Assembly: GCA_964371035.1 (NCBI GenBank)
Contig: CAYJLG010000001.1
Span: 62,001-126,000, forward strand
Reading direction: 5' to 3'
Origin: UBA1535 sp964371035
GTDB taxonomy: Bacteria > Bacillota > Clostridia > Tissierellales > Sedimentibacteraceae
DNA: 64,000 bases
The translations under genes were made by a program, and so were the position numbers. Under the pieces are notes generated by a model, which saw only the letters and a list, made by a program, of their open reading frames with translations, did not search any database and was not told where the DNA came from. Positions 42,544 through 51,433 of this stretch are shown here, one piece after another. Within the stretch, counting starts at the first letter, position 1. Each line of letters starts with the position of its first letter.

Positions 42544-44067
42544 TCACCTCCAATACTTTCTATCTAAAGTCCTGTATTGAATAGCTTCAGCTACATGCAT
42601 CTGTAAAATATCATCACTACCTTCTAAGTCAGCAATAGTTCTTGCAACTTTTAAAATTTTATTATAAGCTCTTGCACTGAGTCCTAAGTTGTCAAAAGCA
42701 GCCTTTAACAATATTTCTGAATCATTTTTTATTTTACAATACTTTGCTACATGTCTAGCTGATAATTGGGCATTTGTGTACACATTTAAACCTTTGTATC
42801 TATCAGATTGGATTTGTCTTGCAAATATTACTCTGTTTTTTATTTCAGCCGAAGTTTCTTCATGACTGACACTATTTAATTCATCGTATTTTACTGGTGA
42901 AACTTCAATTTGTATATCCATTCTATCTAAAAGAGGGCCACTGATTTTATTCAAATATTTATCTATCTGAGCTTGACCACAAGAACAATCATGCTTTGGA
43001 TCGCCTAAAAAACCACAAGGACAAGGATTCATAGATCCAATCAACATAAATTTGGCTGGATATGTATATGAATTATTCGCTCTGGATATAGAAATAGTTC
43101 CATCTTCCATCGGTTGTCTCAAAACTTCTAAAACACTTTTAGAAAATTCTGGCATCTCATCTAAAAATAATACTCCAAAATGTGACATAGATACCTCACC
43201 TGGTTTAGACATACGGCCACCGCCTGCTAATGCTGCTCTTGAAACAGTGTGGTGAGGACTTCTAAAGGGTCTTTTTTTAATCAACCCTACTGGCAATTTT
43301 TCACCACATATGCTATAAATTTTTGTCACATCTAAAGATTCATCAAAGGTTAAATCAGGCAAAATACTAGGTATTCTTTTAGCAATCATGGTTTTACCTG
43401 AACCTGGAGGTCCAAGCATCAAAAGATTATGTCCGCCTGCGGCAGCAATTTCTACCGCTCTTTTAAGAGCTGTCTGTCCCTTAATTTCTGAAAAATCATC
43501 TTCGTTTTCAGTATCAAGATTGCACGAATCATATTTTGTTTTATATTGTTCAATGTGAAATTCATCGTTCAAATAATCAACTAAATCACATAGTGTCTTT
43601 ACAGGAATTATTTCCAAATTGTCTACAACTCCGCATTCTTCTCTATTATCATAAGGTATGACGACCTTTTTAACTTTGTTATTTCGTATACTAATTACTA
43701 AAGGTAATGCACCTACTACAGGCAAAATATTGCCGTCTAAAGACAATTCACCTAAAAAACAAACACTATCTAATTCCTTTTTAATAATTTTAGCAGCACA
43801 AAGAACACCTACAGCTATAGGCAAATCCATTTGACTGCCTTCTTTTTTCAAGTTTGCAGGCGCTAAATTGACTGTTATTTTACTTACTGGAAATTTAAAT
43901 CCGCTATTTTTGATTGAAGCTCTGACTCTTTCTTTTGCTTCTTTAATAGCGGTATCTGCCAAACCTACGATATTAAACCCTGGCAGACCATTAGACAAAT
44001 CCGTCTCAACTTCGACCATGCATCCTTCTATCCCTTGAAGAACACAGGCTTTGACTTTTGATAACAT
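42544..44067 (-). CDS. comM: YifB/ComM family Mg chelatase-like AAA+ ATPase
   Basis: AAA+ protein of the Mg-chelatase-like family; ComM relatives are branch-migration helicases in transformation. Start at 44067 gives 507 aa (frame opens 6 codons earlier). Seen: N-terminal Lon-protease-like fold (GLPGFNIVGLADTAIKEAKE), Walker A MLGPPGSGKTMIAKRIP, Walker B VLFLDEMPEF, a Cys motif CPCGFLGDPKHDCSCG, and arginine-finger region LDRMDIQIEV. Neighbouring dprA fits a DNA-uptake context. Confidence 0.93.
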   Translation of the reverse strand: MLSKVKACVLQGIEGCMVEVETDLSNGLPGFNIVGLADTAIKEAKERVRASIKNSGFKFPVSKITVNLAPANLKKEGSQMDLPIAVGVLCAAKIIKKELDSVCFLGELSLDGNILPVVGALPLVISIRNNKVKKVVIPYDNREECGVVDNLEIIPVKTLCDLVDYLNDEFHIEQYKTKYDSCNLDTENEDDFSEIKGQTALKRAVEIAAAGGHNLLMLGPPGSGKTMIAKRIPSILPDLTFDESLDVTKIYSICGEKLPVGLIKKRPFRSPHHTVSRAALAGGGRMSKPGEVSMSHFGVLFLDEMPEFSKSVLEVLRQPMEDGTISISRANNSYTYPAKFMLIGSMNPCPCGFLGDPKHDCSCGQAQIDKYLNKISGPLLDRMDIQIEVSPVKYDELNSVSHEETSAEIKNRVIFARQIQSDRYKGLNVYTNAQLSARHVAKYCKIKNDSEILLKAAFDNLGLSARAYNKILKVARTIADLEGSDDILQMHVAEAIQYRTLDRKYWR

Positions 44068-44151
44068 AATTCCCCCCCTATTCAATTATAAACCCTATGA
44101 TTATTATACTTCGAATTATAAAAATATGCAATGCTTAATTGTTTATTATTT

Positions 44152-44505
44152 CTAAAAAGACTCAAAGGCATTTTCAATATGATTAACTTCTCTAATATCT
44201 AAAATAATTTCAATCACATCAAACCTAATTGCTATATCATCAAGTTTATGCTTTAAAATGTAAAACTTTGCTGCCATAATAATTTTTTTAATCTTGTGTG
44301 CAGTCACATATTCTCTAGGATACCCAAAATCTAAGTTTTTTCTTCCTTTTACTTCTATAAACGCAAGAATGTCGTCTTTTTGTGCTATCACATCTATTTC
44401 GCCAAATTTGCATAAAAAATTAACGTCTAAAATTTTATAGCCGTTTTTAATCAAATATCTTCTTGCTACCTCTTCAAAAACATACCCCTTATTCCCTTTA
44501 TACAT
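44152..44505 (-). CDS. UPF0102 (YraN) family endonuclease-like protein
   Basis: It is 117 aa. The PD-(D/E)xK-like core is visible: GYVFEEVARRYLIKNGYKIL, then GEIDVIAQKDDILAFIEVKGR. The family often lies next to rnhB, as here (13-nt gap). Function in the cell is not established. Confidence 0.92.
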   Translation of the reverse strand: MYKGNKGYVFEEVARRYLIKNGYKILDVNFLCKFGEIDVIAQKDDILAFIEVKGRKNLDFGYPREYVTAHKIKKIIMAAKFYILKHKLDDIAIRFDVIEIILDIREVNHIENAFESF

Positions 44506-44518
44506 ACCTCACCTACAA

Positions 44519-45151
44519 TCAGATTATTGAAAGTTGTTCATCACTATTAAGTATTTTCTTTAAAAACGTCATTCTGTGTATTTCGATCGGTCCGTAATTT
44601 AACAAAGCTTCTCTGTGATCTTTAGTGCCATATCCTTTGTTTTTTTTGAATTTATATTCAGGATATTTTAAATCTAACTCGTCCATTTCTCTATCTCTTG
44701 TAACTTTTGCAATTATAGATGCAGCACCTATTCCGTGGCATTTTTCATCACCTTTTATTATGTTTGATTGCGGTAAATCCAAATCTAATTTCTCTGCGTC
44801 AATTAGTAAATAATCAGGTGATATTTTATTACCTTCTTTAGTTTTTAGGTTTTCAATTGCCATCTTCATAGCTTTTTTTGTTGCGTTTTTAATGTTAATT
44901 TCATCTATTTCTTTGCAATCTACAGAGCCTATTCCGATTGCTATTGCCATTTCTTTAATTTCATCAAACAACATATCTCTTTTTTTTGCAGTCAATTTTT
45001 TAGAATCAGTAACACCATCTATCTGTACACCTTTAGGCATTATAACGGCGCAAGCAATTACGTTGCCAGCTAAACATCCTCTACCGACTTCATCAATACA
45101 AGCTATATTTTTAAATCCTTTTTCAAAAATTTCATTTTCTATTTGAAGCAT
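44519..45151 (-). CDS. rnhB: Ribonuclease HII
   Basis: Removes ribonucleotides embedded in DNA and RNA primers. It is 210 aa. Active-site acids appear in IACIDEVGRGCLAGNVIACAVI, given here as ACIDEVGRGCLAG, then VTDSKKLTAKKR, YLLIDAEKL and ASIIAKVTRDREMD. It follows rbgA in the same transcript. Confidence 0.95.
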   Translation of the reverse strand: MLQIENEIFEKGFKNIACIDEVGRGCLAGNVIACAVIMPKGVQIDGVTDSKKLTAKKRDMLFDEIKEMAIAIGIGSVDCKEIDEINIKNATKKAMKMAIENLKTKEGNKISPDYLLIDAEKLDLDLPQSNIIKGDEKCHGIGAASIIAKVTRDREMDELDLKYPEYKFKKNKGYGTKDHREALLNYGPIEIHRMTFLKKILNSDEQLSII

Positions 45152-45245
45152 AATTTCACCTGTTTTATAATTGTCTTTAAATTGTAATTTAAAATCGGTC
45201 CATATTAGTCATCACTATGCCCAACTAAATGGAATATATAAATTC

Positions 45246-46094
45246 TTATTCAGGTTTTTCAAGTGTAATTCTACCTAATTTACCATCTTGAAAATCACCT
45301 AAAATCATTCTACTTACACGTTCGTAATTAACCTCATTCTTGTTTAGAATACAACCTTTTTTTCGAGCAATATTATCGATATTTTCAATAGTAACATCTG
45401 AAAGTTCAATTCCGTATCTGTTTACCAAAGCTTTTTTATCAATTTTTGCTAACCTTTCTACAAAACTATATGCAATCTCTTCAATTTGCAAAACTTCTTC
45501 TTTTATTGACCCTGTAAAGGCTAAATTTAATGCGCCTTCTTCATCAATAAATTTAGGCCACAAAATCCCTGGAGTATCTAACAAATCGATATTTTTCGGC
45601 AATTTTATCCACTGCTTTCCTTTTGTTACTCCTGGCATATTACCAGTTTTAGCACTTTTTCTTTTTGCAATAGAATTAATAAGTGTTGATTTTCCGACAT
45701 TTGGAACTCCAACTATCATAGTTTTAACTACTTTGTTTTGTATTCCTTTTTTTCTATACCTTTCAATGATATCAGCAGTTGCTTCCTCTATCACTGCTTC
45801 AACCTTCTTTAGTTCTTTATTATTAGTAGAATTATATAAAACAGTATAATAACCTAAATCTTTATAATGTTTCTCCCATGCTTTGTTTAAGTTAGGATTT
45901 GCCAAATCATATTTATTAAGAACTAAAACTCTTTTCTTATGAGAAAATAATTCATCAAAATCTGGATTTTTACTACTCTTAGGAATCCTTGCATCAATAA
46001 GCTCGATTACAAAATCTACTAGTTTTAAGTTCTCTTTTAGTAAATCTTTAGTCTTCTTCATATGCCCAGGATACCAATTTATATTCATGCTCAT
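45246..46094 (-). CDS. rbgA: Ribosome biogenesis GTPase RbgA (YlqF)
   Basis: Circularly permuted GTPase for late 50S assembly. It is 282 aa. The order of G motifs is permuted: NKYDLAN (G4) precedes GVPNVGKSTLINSIAKR (G1) and LDTPGILWPKF (G3). GAGGT precedes the first ATG; a second ATG two codons later is possible. First gene of the rbgA-topA transcript. Confidence 0.95.
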   Translation of the reverse strand: MSMNINWYPGHMKKTKDLLKENLKLVDFVIELIDARIPKSSKNPDFDELFSHKKRVLVLNKYDLANPNLNKAWEKHYKDLGYYTVLYNSTNNKELKKVEAVIEEATADIIERYRKKGIQNKVVKTMIVGVPNVGKSTLINSIAKRKSAKTGNMPGVTKGKQWIKLPKNIDLLDTPGILWPKFIDEEGALNLAFTGSIKEEVLQIEEIAYSFVERLAKIDKKALVNRYGIELSDVTIENIDNIARKKGCILNKNEVNYERVSRMILGDFQDGKLGRITLEKPE

Positions 46095-46145
46095 GCGTTA
46101 CCTCTTAACTTTAAATTATATTTATACATATTATTACGATTGCTA

Positions 46146-46174
46146 ATTATAGCACATTATAAATTACTTGTAAA
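46146..46174 (-). promoter_or_regulatory. Promoter of rbgA-rnhB-yraN-comM-dprA-topA
   Basis: TTTACA (46174-46169), 17-bp spacer ending TGC, TATAAT (46151-46146). It lies in the 247-bp divergent gap between rbgA and the VTC-domain gene. A weaker plus-strand TATAAT near 46264 could serve the latter. Confidence 0.72.
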
Positions 46175-46341
46175 TTGTAAAAATTTTTCAGACAAATAAT
46201 GTGTATTTTTCAGATGTTACAAAGTTTGTGTTAAGAAAAAGTTAAGATAATGTTAATTTTTTTTATAATGTTGCAATAAAACCTCTTACTTATGCATTAA
46301 TATATTACATTCATTATTTAAAAACGAGAGGAGATAAAAAA

Positions 46342-47078
46342 ATGTCAGTACAAACAGTATTTAAAAGGTATGAACTTAAATACAAACTTACTAAGCAACA
46401 ATATTTAGATTTATGTGTATATATGGAAAACTACATGAAACTTGATTCCTATGGAAGACACAAAATTTCAAATATTTATTTTGATACAGAGGATTACAGA
46501 GTTATCAGATANNNNNNNNNNCGCTTGAAAAACCTCAATACAAAGAAAAATTGAGACTTAGAGTTTATGGAGACCCTACGGACGAAAGCCCTACTTTTAT
46601 CGAGCTTAAAAAGAAATTTAAAGGTGTTGTTTATAAAAGAAGAGTAATGGCAAACAAACAAGATGAAGCTTCTGATATACCTGATAAAAATCATATCGAA
46701 TCTTCACAGATACATAAAGAAATCGACTATTTTGTTAAACATTATGATGATATGTTAATGCCGAAGGTATATATTTCATATGATAGAGAAGCCTTTTATT
46801 GTCCTGATGATTCAGAATTTAGAATGACTTTTGATTTTAATATCAAAATGAGAGATTCAGAAGTTTCTTTATATAGTAGCAATAATGATATTACTGTTTT
46901 AGATGATGAGTTTGTTTTACTTGAAGTCAAAACTGTGCAGGGATTACCTTTTTGGTTGATTAATTTTTTTAATGACAATAATATATACAGTAGTTCTTTT
47001 TCTAAATATGGTAGTGCATATACTTCATATATTTTACCAAAAATTATAAATAATTTTAGGAGGGTTTCTTATGCTTGA
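46342..47078 (+). CDS. VTC-domain (polyphosphate polymerase-like) protein, broken by a 10-N gap
   Basis: Resembles the VTC/CYTH-like domain found in polyphosphate polymerases. The N-terminal part has FKRYELKYKLTKQQYLDL and KISNIYFDTEDYRVIR. After the gap the correct frame reads LEKPQYKEKLRLRVYG, then FIELKKKFKGVVYKRR, MPKVYISYDREAFY and VLLEVKTVQGLPFW, the Arg/Lys/Glu pattern of the triphosphate tunnel. The 10 N at 46512-46521 shift the frame, so it looks like two ORFs. Overlaps the DUF4956 gene by 8 bp. Enzymatic activity is inferred from the family. Confidence 0.85.
46512..46521. other. Assembly gap of 10 N inside the VTC-domain gene
   Basis: Ten N break the frame; sequence before and after matches the same protein family in two frames, so the real gap length is not 10. 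Confidence 0.95.
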
Positions 47079-47760
47079 TTCTTTATTTTTAGGATTATTC
47101 AATCCAACTCAAACTATGAACATCACGATTTCAGATTTTTTTATCTGCGTTATAACAGCAATTATATTAGGACTTATAATGTCAAAAATGTATTCTTACA
47201 AAACTAAATGTACAAAAGGATTTGTGATCAGTTTAGCAGTTTTGCCTATGACTATAGCGATTGTAATTATGATGGTAAACGGAAATGTCGGTGCAGGTGT
47301 TGCGGTTGCAGGAGCATTTAGCCTTGTCAGATTTCGTTCAGTACCAGGAACTTCAAAAGAGATAAGTGCCCTTTTTACTGCTATGTGTACAGGTCTTACT
47401 ATAGGTATGGGATATATTGGATTTTCAGTTTTATTTGCCATAATTGCATCTTTATTTGCAATGATACTTAATTCATCCGATTTCGGATCTCCAAAAAATA
47501 ATATAAGAATATTGCATATAACCATCCCTGAAAATTTAAACTATACGGATGTTTTTAATGATTTATTTGAAAAGTACACAAAAAATACAGATTTATTGCT
47601 TGCCAAAACAGCAAACATGGGAAGCTTGTTTAAACTAAGTTATGAAATTGAGTTAAAAGATATAGGCTCTGAAAAAGATTTGATAGATGAATTAAGGTGC
47701 AGAAATGGAAATCTTGAAATAATAATTACAAAACAAGATAGTTTCTTAAATGGCCTTTAA
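47071..47760 (+). CDS. DUF4956 family membrane protein
   Basis: It is 229 aa with about four hydrophobic helices in the first 150 residues (ITISDFFICVITAIILGLIM, FVISLAVLPMTIAIVIMM, a Gly-rich VGAGVAVAGAFSLVRFRS, and YIGFSVLFAIIASLFAMIL), then a soluble C-terminal domain. DUF4956 genes are frequently paired with VTC-domain genes, as here (8-bp overlap), so it may be a membrane partner in polyphosphate or surface polymer handling. Function unproven. Confidence 0.85.
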   Translation: MLDSLFLGLFNPTQTMNITISDFFICVITAIILGLIMSKMYSYKTKCTKGFVISLAVLPMTIAIVIMMVNGNVGAGVAVAGAFSLVRFRSVPGTSKEISALFTAMCTGLTIGMGYIGFSVLFAIIASLFAMILNSSDFGSPKNNIRILHITIPENLNYTDVFNDLFEKYTKNTDLLLAKTANMGSLFKLSYEIELKDIGSEKDLIDELRCRNGNLEIIITKQDSFLNGL

Positions 47761-47818
47761 GAGATATGCACTTGTCTACATACCTCTATTATTTTTTTAA
47801 TAAATAGGTATTTTCTTG

Positions 47819-47847
47819 TTGACATACACCTACAATTTAAATATAAT
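47819..47847 (+). promoter_or_regulatory. Promoter of xpt
   Basis: Perfect TTGACA (47819-47824), 17-bp spacer, TATAAT (47842-47847), ending 38 nt before the xpt ATG. The leader is too short for a purine riboswitch. Confidence 0.88.
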
Positions 47848-47884
47848 ACACTTAATAAAATTTCAAGTAGGTAGAGGTATATTG

Positions 47885-48460
47885 ATGAAAGCTTTGATAG
47901 ACAGAATTAAAAAAGACGGATTAGTTAAAGATGGCGGAATTTTAAACGTAAGTACCTTTTTAAACCATCAAATGGATATTAAATTATTTAATGAGATGGG
48001 AAAAGAGTTTAAAGATAGATTCAAAAATGTTAAAATAGACAAAATTCTTACTTTGGAATCATCTGGTATTGGAATCGCAGTAATCGTTGCACAACATTTT
48101 GATGTACCTGTTGTATTTGCAAAAAAATCTATGTCTGTTAACTTAGATGGTGCAATGCTTTCAGCAGAAATCTTTTCTCATACTCGTAAAAAATCATATG
48201 AGGTTATAGTTGAAAGTAAATTTATTGATTTTGATGAAAACATTCTAATTATAGATGATTTTTTAGCAAATGGAAATGCTGCTCTAGGATTATGCGAATT
48301 AGTTAATTCAGCTCACGGAAATGTCGTAGGACTTGGTTTTGCAATAGAAAAAAGTTATCAAGGTGGAGCTCAAATGCTGCAAGACAAAGGATATAGAGTT
48401 GAATCTTTAGCAGTTATAGAAAAAATGAATGAAAATATTAATGAAATAATTTTTAAATAA
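47885..48460 (+). CDS. xpt: Xanthine phosphoribosyltransferase
   Basis: Salvages xanthine to XMP with PRPP. Start at 47885 gives 191 aa, the B. subtilis Xpt length; the open frame from 47816 runs through the promoter and is not used. Seen: VSTFLNHQMDIKLFNEMG, LTLESSGIGIAVIVA and the PRPP motif NILIIDDFLANGNAA. It stands alone with its own promoter and terminator, without the pbuX permease. Confidence 0.95.
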   Translation: MKALIDRIKKDGLVKDGGILNVSTFLNHQMDIKLFNEMGKEFKDRFKNVKIDKILTLESSGIGIAVIVAQHFDVPVVFAKKSMSVNLDGAMLSAEIFSHTRKKSYEVIVESKFIDFDENILIIDDFLANGNAALGLCELVNSAHGNVVGLGFAIEKSYQGGAQMLQDKGYRVESLAVIEKMNENINEIIFK

Positions 48461-48464
48461 ATAT

Positions 48465-48504
48465 ATGGGTGTAACAAGTTTAATAGTTGTTATACCCATG
48501 TTTT
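48465..48504 (+). terminator. Intrinsic terminator of xpt
   Basis: ATGGGTGTAACAA and TTGTTATACCCAT form a 13-bp stem with one G-U pair, followed by GTTTTT, starting 4 nt after the xpt stop. Confidence 0.85.
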
Positions 48505-48542
48505 TAATAGTTTTAAAACTTTGCTTATTATAAATAATATTA

Positions 48543-48572
48543 AAAAAATAAGAGCATACGCTCTTATTTTTT
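48543..48572 (-). terminator. Intrinsic terminator of rplS
   Basis: AAAAAATAAGAGC and GCTCTTATTTTTT (13-bp stem, 4-nt loop) abut the rplS stop codon, with the T run on the minus strand. The symmetrical A/T tails mean it could also stop plus-strand transcription from xpt. Confidence 0.85.
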
Positions 48573-48919
48573 TAATATGTTCTTTTTTCTTTAACTTTAG
48601 CAGCTTTACCTGTTCTCTCTCTAAGATAGAACAATTTAGCACGTCTAATTTTACCTTTTCTGATAACTTCAATTTTTTCGATTTTTGGTGAATGAACTGG
48701 AATAGTTCTTTCAACTCCAACGCCATAAGCAATTTTTCTAACTGTGAAAGTTTCTCTGTTGCTTCCACCTTGTCTTTTGATTACAACGCCTTCGAAAATT
48801 TGAACTCTCTCTCTGTTACCTTCTTTGATTCTGTAGTGAACTTTTACTGTATCACCTACATTAAAGTCAGCAACTTCATTTTGTAACTGCTCTTGTTCTA
48901 TTGATCTTATTATATCCAT
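48572..48919 (-). CDS. rplS: 50S ribosomal protein L19
   Basis: Ribosomal protein at the 30S-50S interface. It is 115 aa. Seen: FNVGDTVKVHYRIKEGNRER, QIFEGVVIKRQGG, IPVHSPKIEKIEVIRKGKIR and AKLFYLRERTGKAAKVKEK. It has its own promoter and a leader of about 65 nt. It is usually cotranscribed with trmD; here vanZ and a repeat copy separate them. Confidence 0.97.
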   Translation of the reverse strand: MDIIRSIEQEQLQNEVADFNVGDTVKVHYRIKEGNRERVQIFEGVVIKRQGGSNRETFTVRKIAYGVGVERTIPVHSPKIEKIEVIRKGKIRRAKLFYLRERTGKAAKVKEKRTY

Positions 48920-48991
48920 TAGTATACCTCCTATAAAATTTAGCGTTCGTGCAAATCAAGTCACAGAGGACCGCTCGTATACTTCCTAAAG

Positions 48992-49020
48992 ATTATAGCA
49001 TTTTAAATTATGTATTGCAA
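48992..49020 (-). promoter_or_regulatory. Promoter of rplS
   Basis: TTGCAA (49020-49015), 17-bp spacer, TATAAT (48997-48992). The leader up to the ATG contains GAGCGGTCCTC-like inverted sequence; an L19 autoregulatory leader is known in Firmicutes, but I could not confirm that fold. Confidence 0.75.
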
Positions 49021-49058
49021 TACTTTTTTTTATTTATTTGTATTTTTTCTTTTAACAT

Positions 49059-49138
49059 GTTACTATTCACAGTTAACACATGTACCCCAAAGGAAAAAAA
49101 TAAAATCTGTCGCTGGTACTCCAATTGGGAAGTTGTAT
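49059..49138 (+). mobile_element. Truncated MITE-like repeat, copy D
   Basis: The left 80 bp of the repeat, from GTTACTATTCACAGT through the CCAATTGGGAAGTTGTAT core, are intact and nearly identical to copy A. The right end is absent. It lies between vanZ and rplS. Confidence 0.82.
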
Positions 49139-49172
49139 AGCGCAGAAGAGAACATCAAAAATCGACTGATAA

Positions 49173-49817
49173 TCAATAAAATACACCTAAATAAATAGCA
49201 TAGAAAAATATTATTACAATAAAAAGCGGAATCAAATACAAAATGATTTTTCTAAGTTTATGAGTAGTTTTTGAAAATACACTTAACAAGCTCATAGCTA
49301 TAAAAAAACCTAGCAAAGTTCCTAATGTGTTGTTAAAAAGATCATCTAAATCAAACGCTCCGATACCCGATACAAATTGTATACTCTCAATCATAAAACT
49401 TAACATAAAACCTAGTATAGTAGGCAAAAAAAACTTTCTAAATTTCTTCCAAAAAGTCGTCAACATTACGCCTAAAGGAATAAACATTACTATATTTAAG
49501 ACTATGTCTATCCATACAGACGGATAGAAATTTTTAAATATTTTACTATATGAAGTAAATAATTCTAAATTGTAAGAGGCATTATCAGACCCTATTAACG
49601 ATATTCGGCTAAAAATAGTTATATATAACACCATAAATAAATATGATGTAAAAACAGCTTTTTTAACAACATTGATATCTAAAAAAGAAATGTTTTTTTT
49701 TAGTGCAATTTTATTAACCAAAATATAGCCGATCAAAAAAATTAAACCGACTGAAATGGTTGATGCAACAAAAAAAATACTCATTAACATATAATCAAAA
49801 AAACTGTATCCGCTCAT
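49173..49817 (-). CDS. VanZ-family membrane protein
   Basis: It is 214 aa with five to six membrane helices. The family signature is WIDIVLNIVMFIPLGVML and ESIQFVSGIGAFDLDDLFNN, the latter with conserved acidic residues. Some VanZ proteins confer low-level teicoplanin resistance, but the molecular role is unknown. It lies 18 nt after trmD, where rplS would be expected, and a truncated repeat lies on its other side, which suggests local insertion. Confidence 0.88.
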   Translation of the reverse strand: MSGYSFFDYMLMSIFFVASTISVGLIFLIGYILVNKIALKKNISFLDINVVKKAVFTSYLFMVLYITIFSRISLIGSDNASYNLELFTSYSKIFKNFYPSVWIDIVLNIVMFIPLGVMLTTFWKKFRKFFLPTILGFMLSFMIESIQFVSGIGAFDLDDLFNNTLGTLLGFFIAMSLLSVFSKTTHKLRKIILYLIPLFIVIIFFYAIYLGVFY

Positions 49818-49834
49818 ATTTCTCCACTAAAACA

Positions 49835-50566
49835 CTATTTTTTATTAATAATTTTATTTAATTTTTCTATCGTTATGTTTAATTCACTTTCGCTGTAGTT
49901 TGTCAATTTATCTTGGCGCCTATCTCTAGTTAACTCTAGTGATTTTAACTCTCGCCAAGCCTCAATTTTTTTATGATTTCCTGAAATTAAAATCTCTGGA
50001 ACTTTATGTCCCATAAAATCTTCAGGTCTAGTATAATGAGGATATTCAAGATAATCTCCTGTATGGGATTCTTCAGCTATTGATTCTTCACTCCCTAAAA
50101 CTCCTGGTATTAATCTACCTACAGCATCAGCAATTATAAGAGCAGGTAATTCTCCACTAGTAAGCACATAATCACCTAAAGAAATTTCTTCATCTACAAA
50201 CATATCAATAATTCTTTGGTCTATTCCTTCATAATGCCCAGCGATTAAAATTAAATGACTAAAAGAAGAAAATTCTTTTGCTTTATTTTGATTGAACACG
50301 TTACCTTTTGGAGATAAGTATACTACATAGCTATCATCTTTAATTACGCTATTTATTGCATTGTATAATGGCTCTGGTTTTAAGAGCATACCTGGCCCTC
50401 CCCCATAAGGATAGTCATCAACTTTTCTATGCTTGTTTTCAGAAAATTCTCTTAAGTTTACATAATTAATATTAAGTAATCCATTTGATACTCCTCTACC
50501 AATAATCCCATTTTCTGCATATAGATTAATCAGTTCTGGAAAAAGTGTTATAATATCTATTTTCAT
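49835..50566 (-). CDS. trmD: tRNA (guanine-N1)-methyltransferase TrmD
   Basis: Methylates G37 of tRNAs with SAM using a trefoil-knot fold. It is 243 aa. Seen: IDIITLFPELINLYAENGII, DDYPYGGGPGMLLKPEPL, LIAGHYEGIDQRI and SLGDYVLTSGELPALIIADA. Its ATG overlaps the rimM stop by 4 bp. Confidence 0.97.
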   Translation of the reverse strand: MKIDIITLFPELINLYAENGIIGRGVSNGLLNINYVNLREFSENKHRKVDDYPYGGGPGMLLKPEPLYNAINSVIKDDSYVVYLSPKGNVFNQNKAKEFSSFSHLILIAGHYEGIDQRIIDMFVDEEISLGDYVLTSGELPALIIADAVGRLIPGVLGSEESIAEESHTGDYLEYPHYTRPEDFMGHKVPEILISGNHKKIEAWRELKSLELTRDRRQDKLTNYSESELNITIEKLNKIINKK

Positions 50567-51063
50567 TCGAACAATCCTTCTATGACATTAATAATCATTT
50601 TATTTGATTTTATATCTATTTCTTTTACTACATCTTTTATTGCTGGTATATAACAAGTTTTAGCTTTGTTTTTTACTTCATATACGTCATTAGCACCTGT
50701 TTGGAAAACTTGATCTATTATTCCTATAAGTTCTCCTTCAGTTGAAAATACTTCTAATCCTTCTAATTCATATATATAAAAAGTGTCTTCAGGAAGAGTT
50801 TTTAGTTGATCTTCTTTGATGTAAATATATGATTCTTTAAGCTTTAACGCTTCATTCATATCTTTAACACTGTCTAAATCAACAAAAACCATACCTTTAT
50901 TAAAGCGTATATTCGTAAAAAAACGCTTTTTGTTATCAATTTCAGTAAAAACATATTCTAATTCTTCAAATCTTTCCAAATCATCAGTTAATGGTAAAAT
51001 TTTTACAGTGCCTTTAACTCCATGAGTATTTACAATTTTTCCTACTCGTATTTTATTATCCAT
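50563..51063 (-). CDS. rimM: 16S rRNA processing protein RimM
   Basis: 30S assembly factor that binds S19. It is 166 aa. Seen: N-terminal IRVGKIVNTHGVKGTVKILP and the PRC-barrel domain with LEGLEVFSTEGELIGIIDQV and CYIPAIKDVVKEIDI. It has its own promoter and is coupled to trmD. Confidence 0.96.
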   Translation of the reverse strand: MDNKIRVGKIVNTHGVKGTVKILPLTDDLERFEELEYVFTEIDNKKRFFTNIRFNKGMVFVDLDSVKDMNEALKLKESYIYIKEDQLKTLPEDTFYIYELEGLEVFSTEGELIGIIDQVFQTGANDVYEVKNKAKTCYIPAIKDVVKEIDIKSNKMIINVIEGLFE

Positions 51064-51093
51064 AAATTACCTCTTAAGCTATCAGTTTTATGT

Positions 51094-51122
51094 ATTTTAT
51101 CATTATTCAAAAATAATATCAA
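51094..51122 (-). promoter_or_regulatory. Promoter of rimM-trmD-vanZ
   Basis: TTGATA (51122-51117), 17-bp spacer, TAAAAT (51099-51094), just beyond the terminator at 51146-51170. Confidence 0.7.
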
Positions 51123-51145
51123 TTGTATTTTTTTAATAAATAAAA

Positions 51146-51170
51146 AAAGACTTGATATAATCAAATCTTT
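51146..51170 (-). terminator. Terminator after khpA
   Basis: AAAGATTTGAT and ATCAAGTCTTT form an 11-bp stem with one mismatch and a 3-nt loop, followed by TTTTATTT on the minus strand. It ends the ylxM-ffh-rpsP-khpA transcript. Confidence 0.7.
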
Positions 51171-51188
51171 CTTAAAACAATAAATTTA

Positions 51189-51419
51189 CTATTGAATGAT
51201 TTCAACAATCACTCTTTTATTTTCTTTAGTAGCAGCTGCCTTTACTACAGTTCTGATAGCCTTAGCTATTCGACCTTGTTTGCCTATAACTTTACCCATA
51301 TCTTCGGGAGCTACGCTAAGTTCGATGATTAGAGATTGACTGCCCTCAACTTCTTTTACTTCAACCAAATCGGGGTTGTCTACCAATGACTTCGCAAGAA
51401 ATTCTACTAACTCACCCAT
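51189..51419 (-). CDS. khpA: KH-domain RNA-binding protein KhpA
   Basis: Small KH protein (76 aa from the second of two adjacent ATGs; GGAGG 6 nt upstream). The GxxG loop is GKVIGKQGRIAKAIRTVVKA. In other Firmicutes KhpA pairs with KhpB/Jag and affects small RNAs and cell division. Conserved place between rpsP and rimM. Confidence 0.93.
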   Translation of the reverse strand: MGELVEFLAKSLVDNPDLVEVKEVEGSQSLIIELSVAPEDMGKVIGKQGRIAKAIRTVVKAAATKENKRVIVEIIQ

Positions 51420-51433
51420 CATATTCCTCCATA

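Noticed and set aside
46494..46694. Minus-strand 66-codon ORF spanning the 10-N gap
   Set aside because: It is an artefact opposite the VTC-domain gene and includes the N run.
47848..47884. Purine riboswitch upstream of xpt
   Set aside because: The promoter lies only 38 nt before the start codon, which leaves no room for an aptamer.
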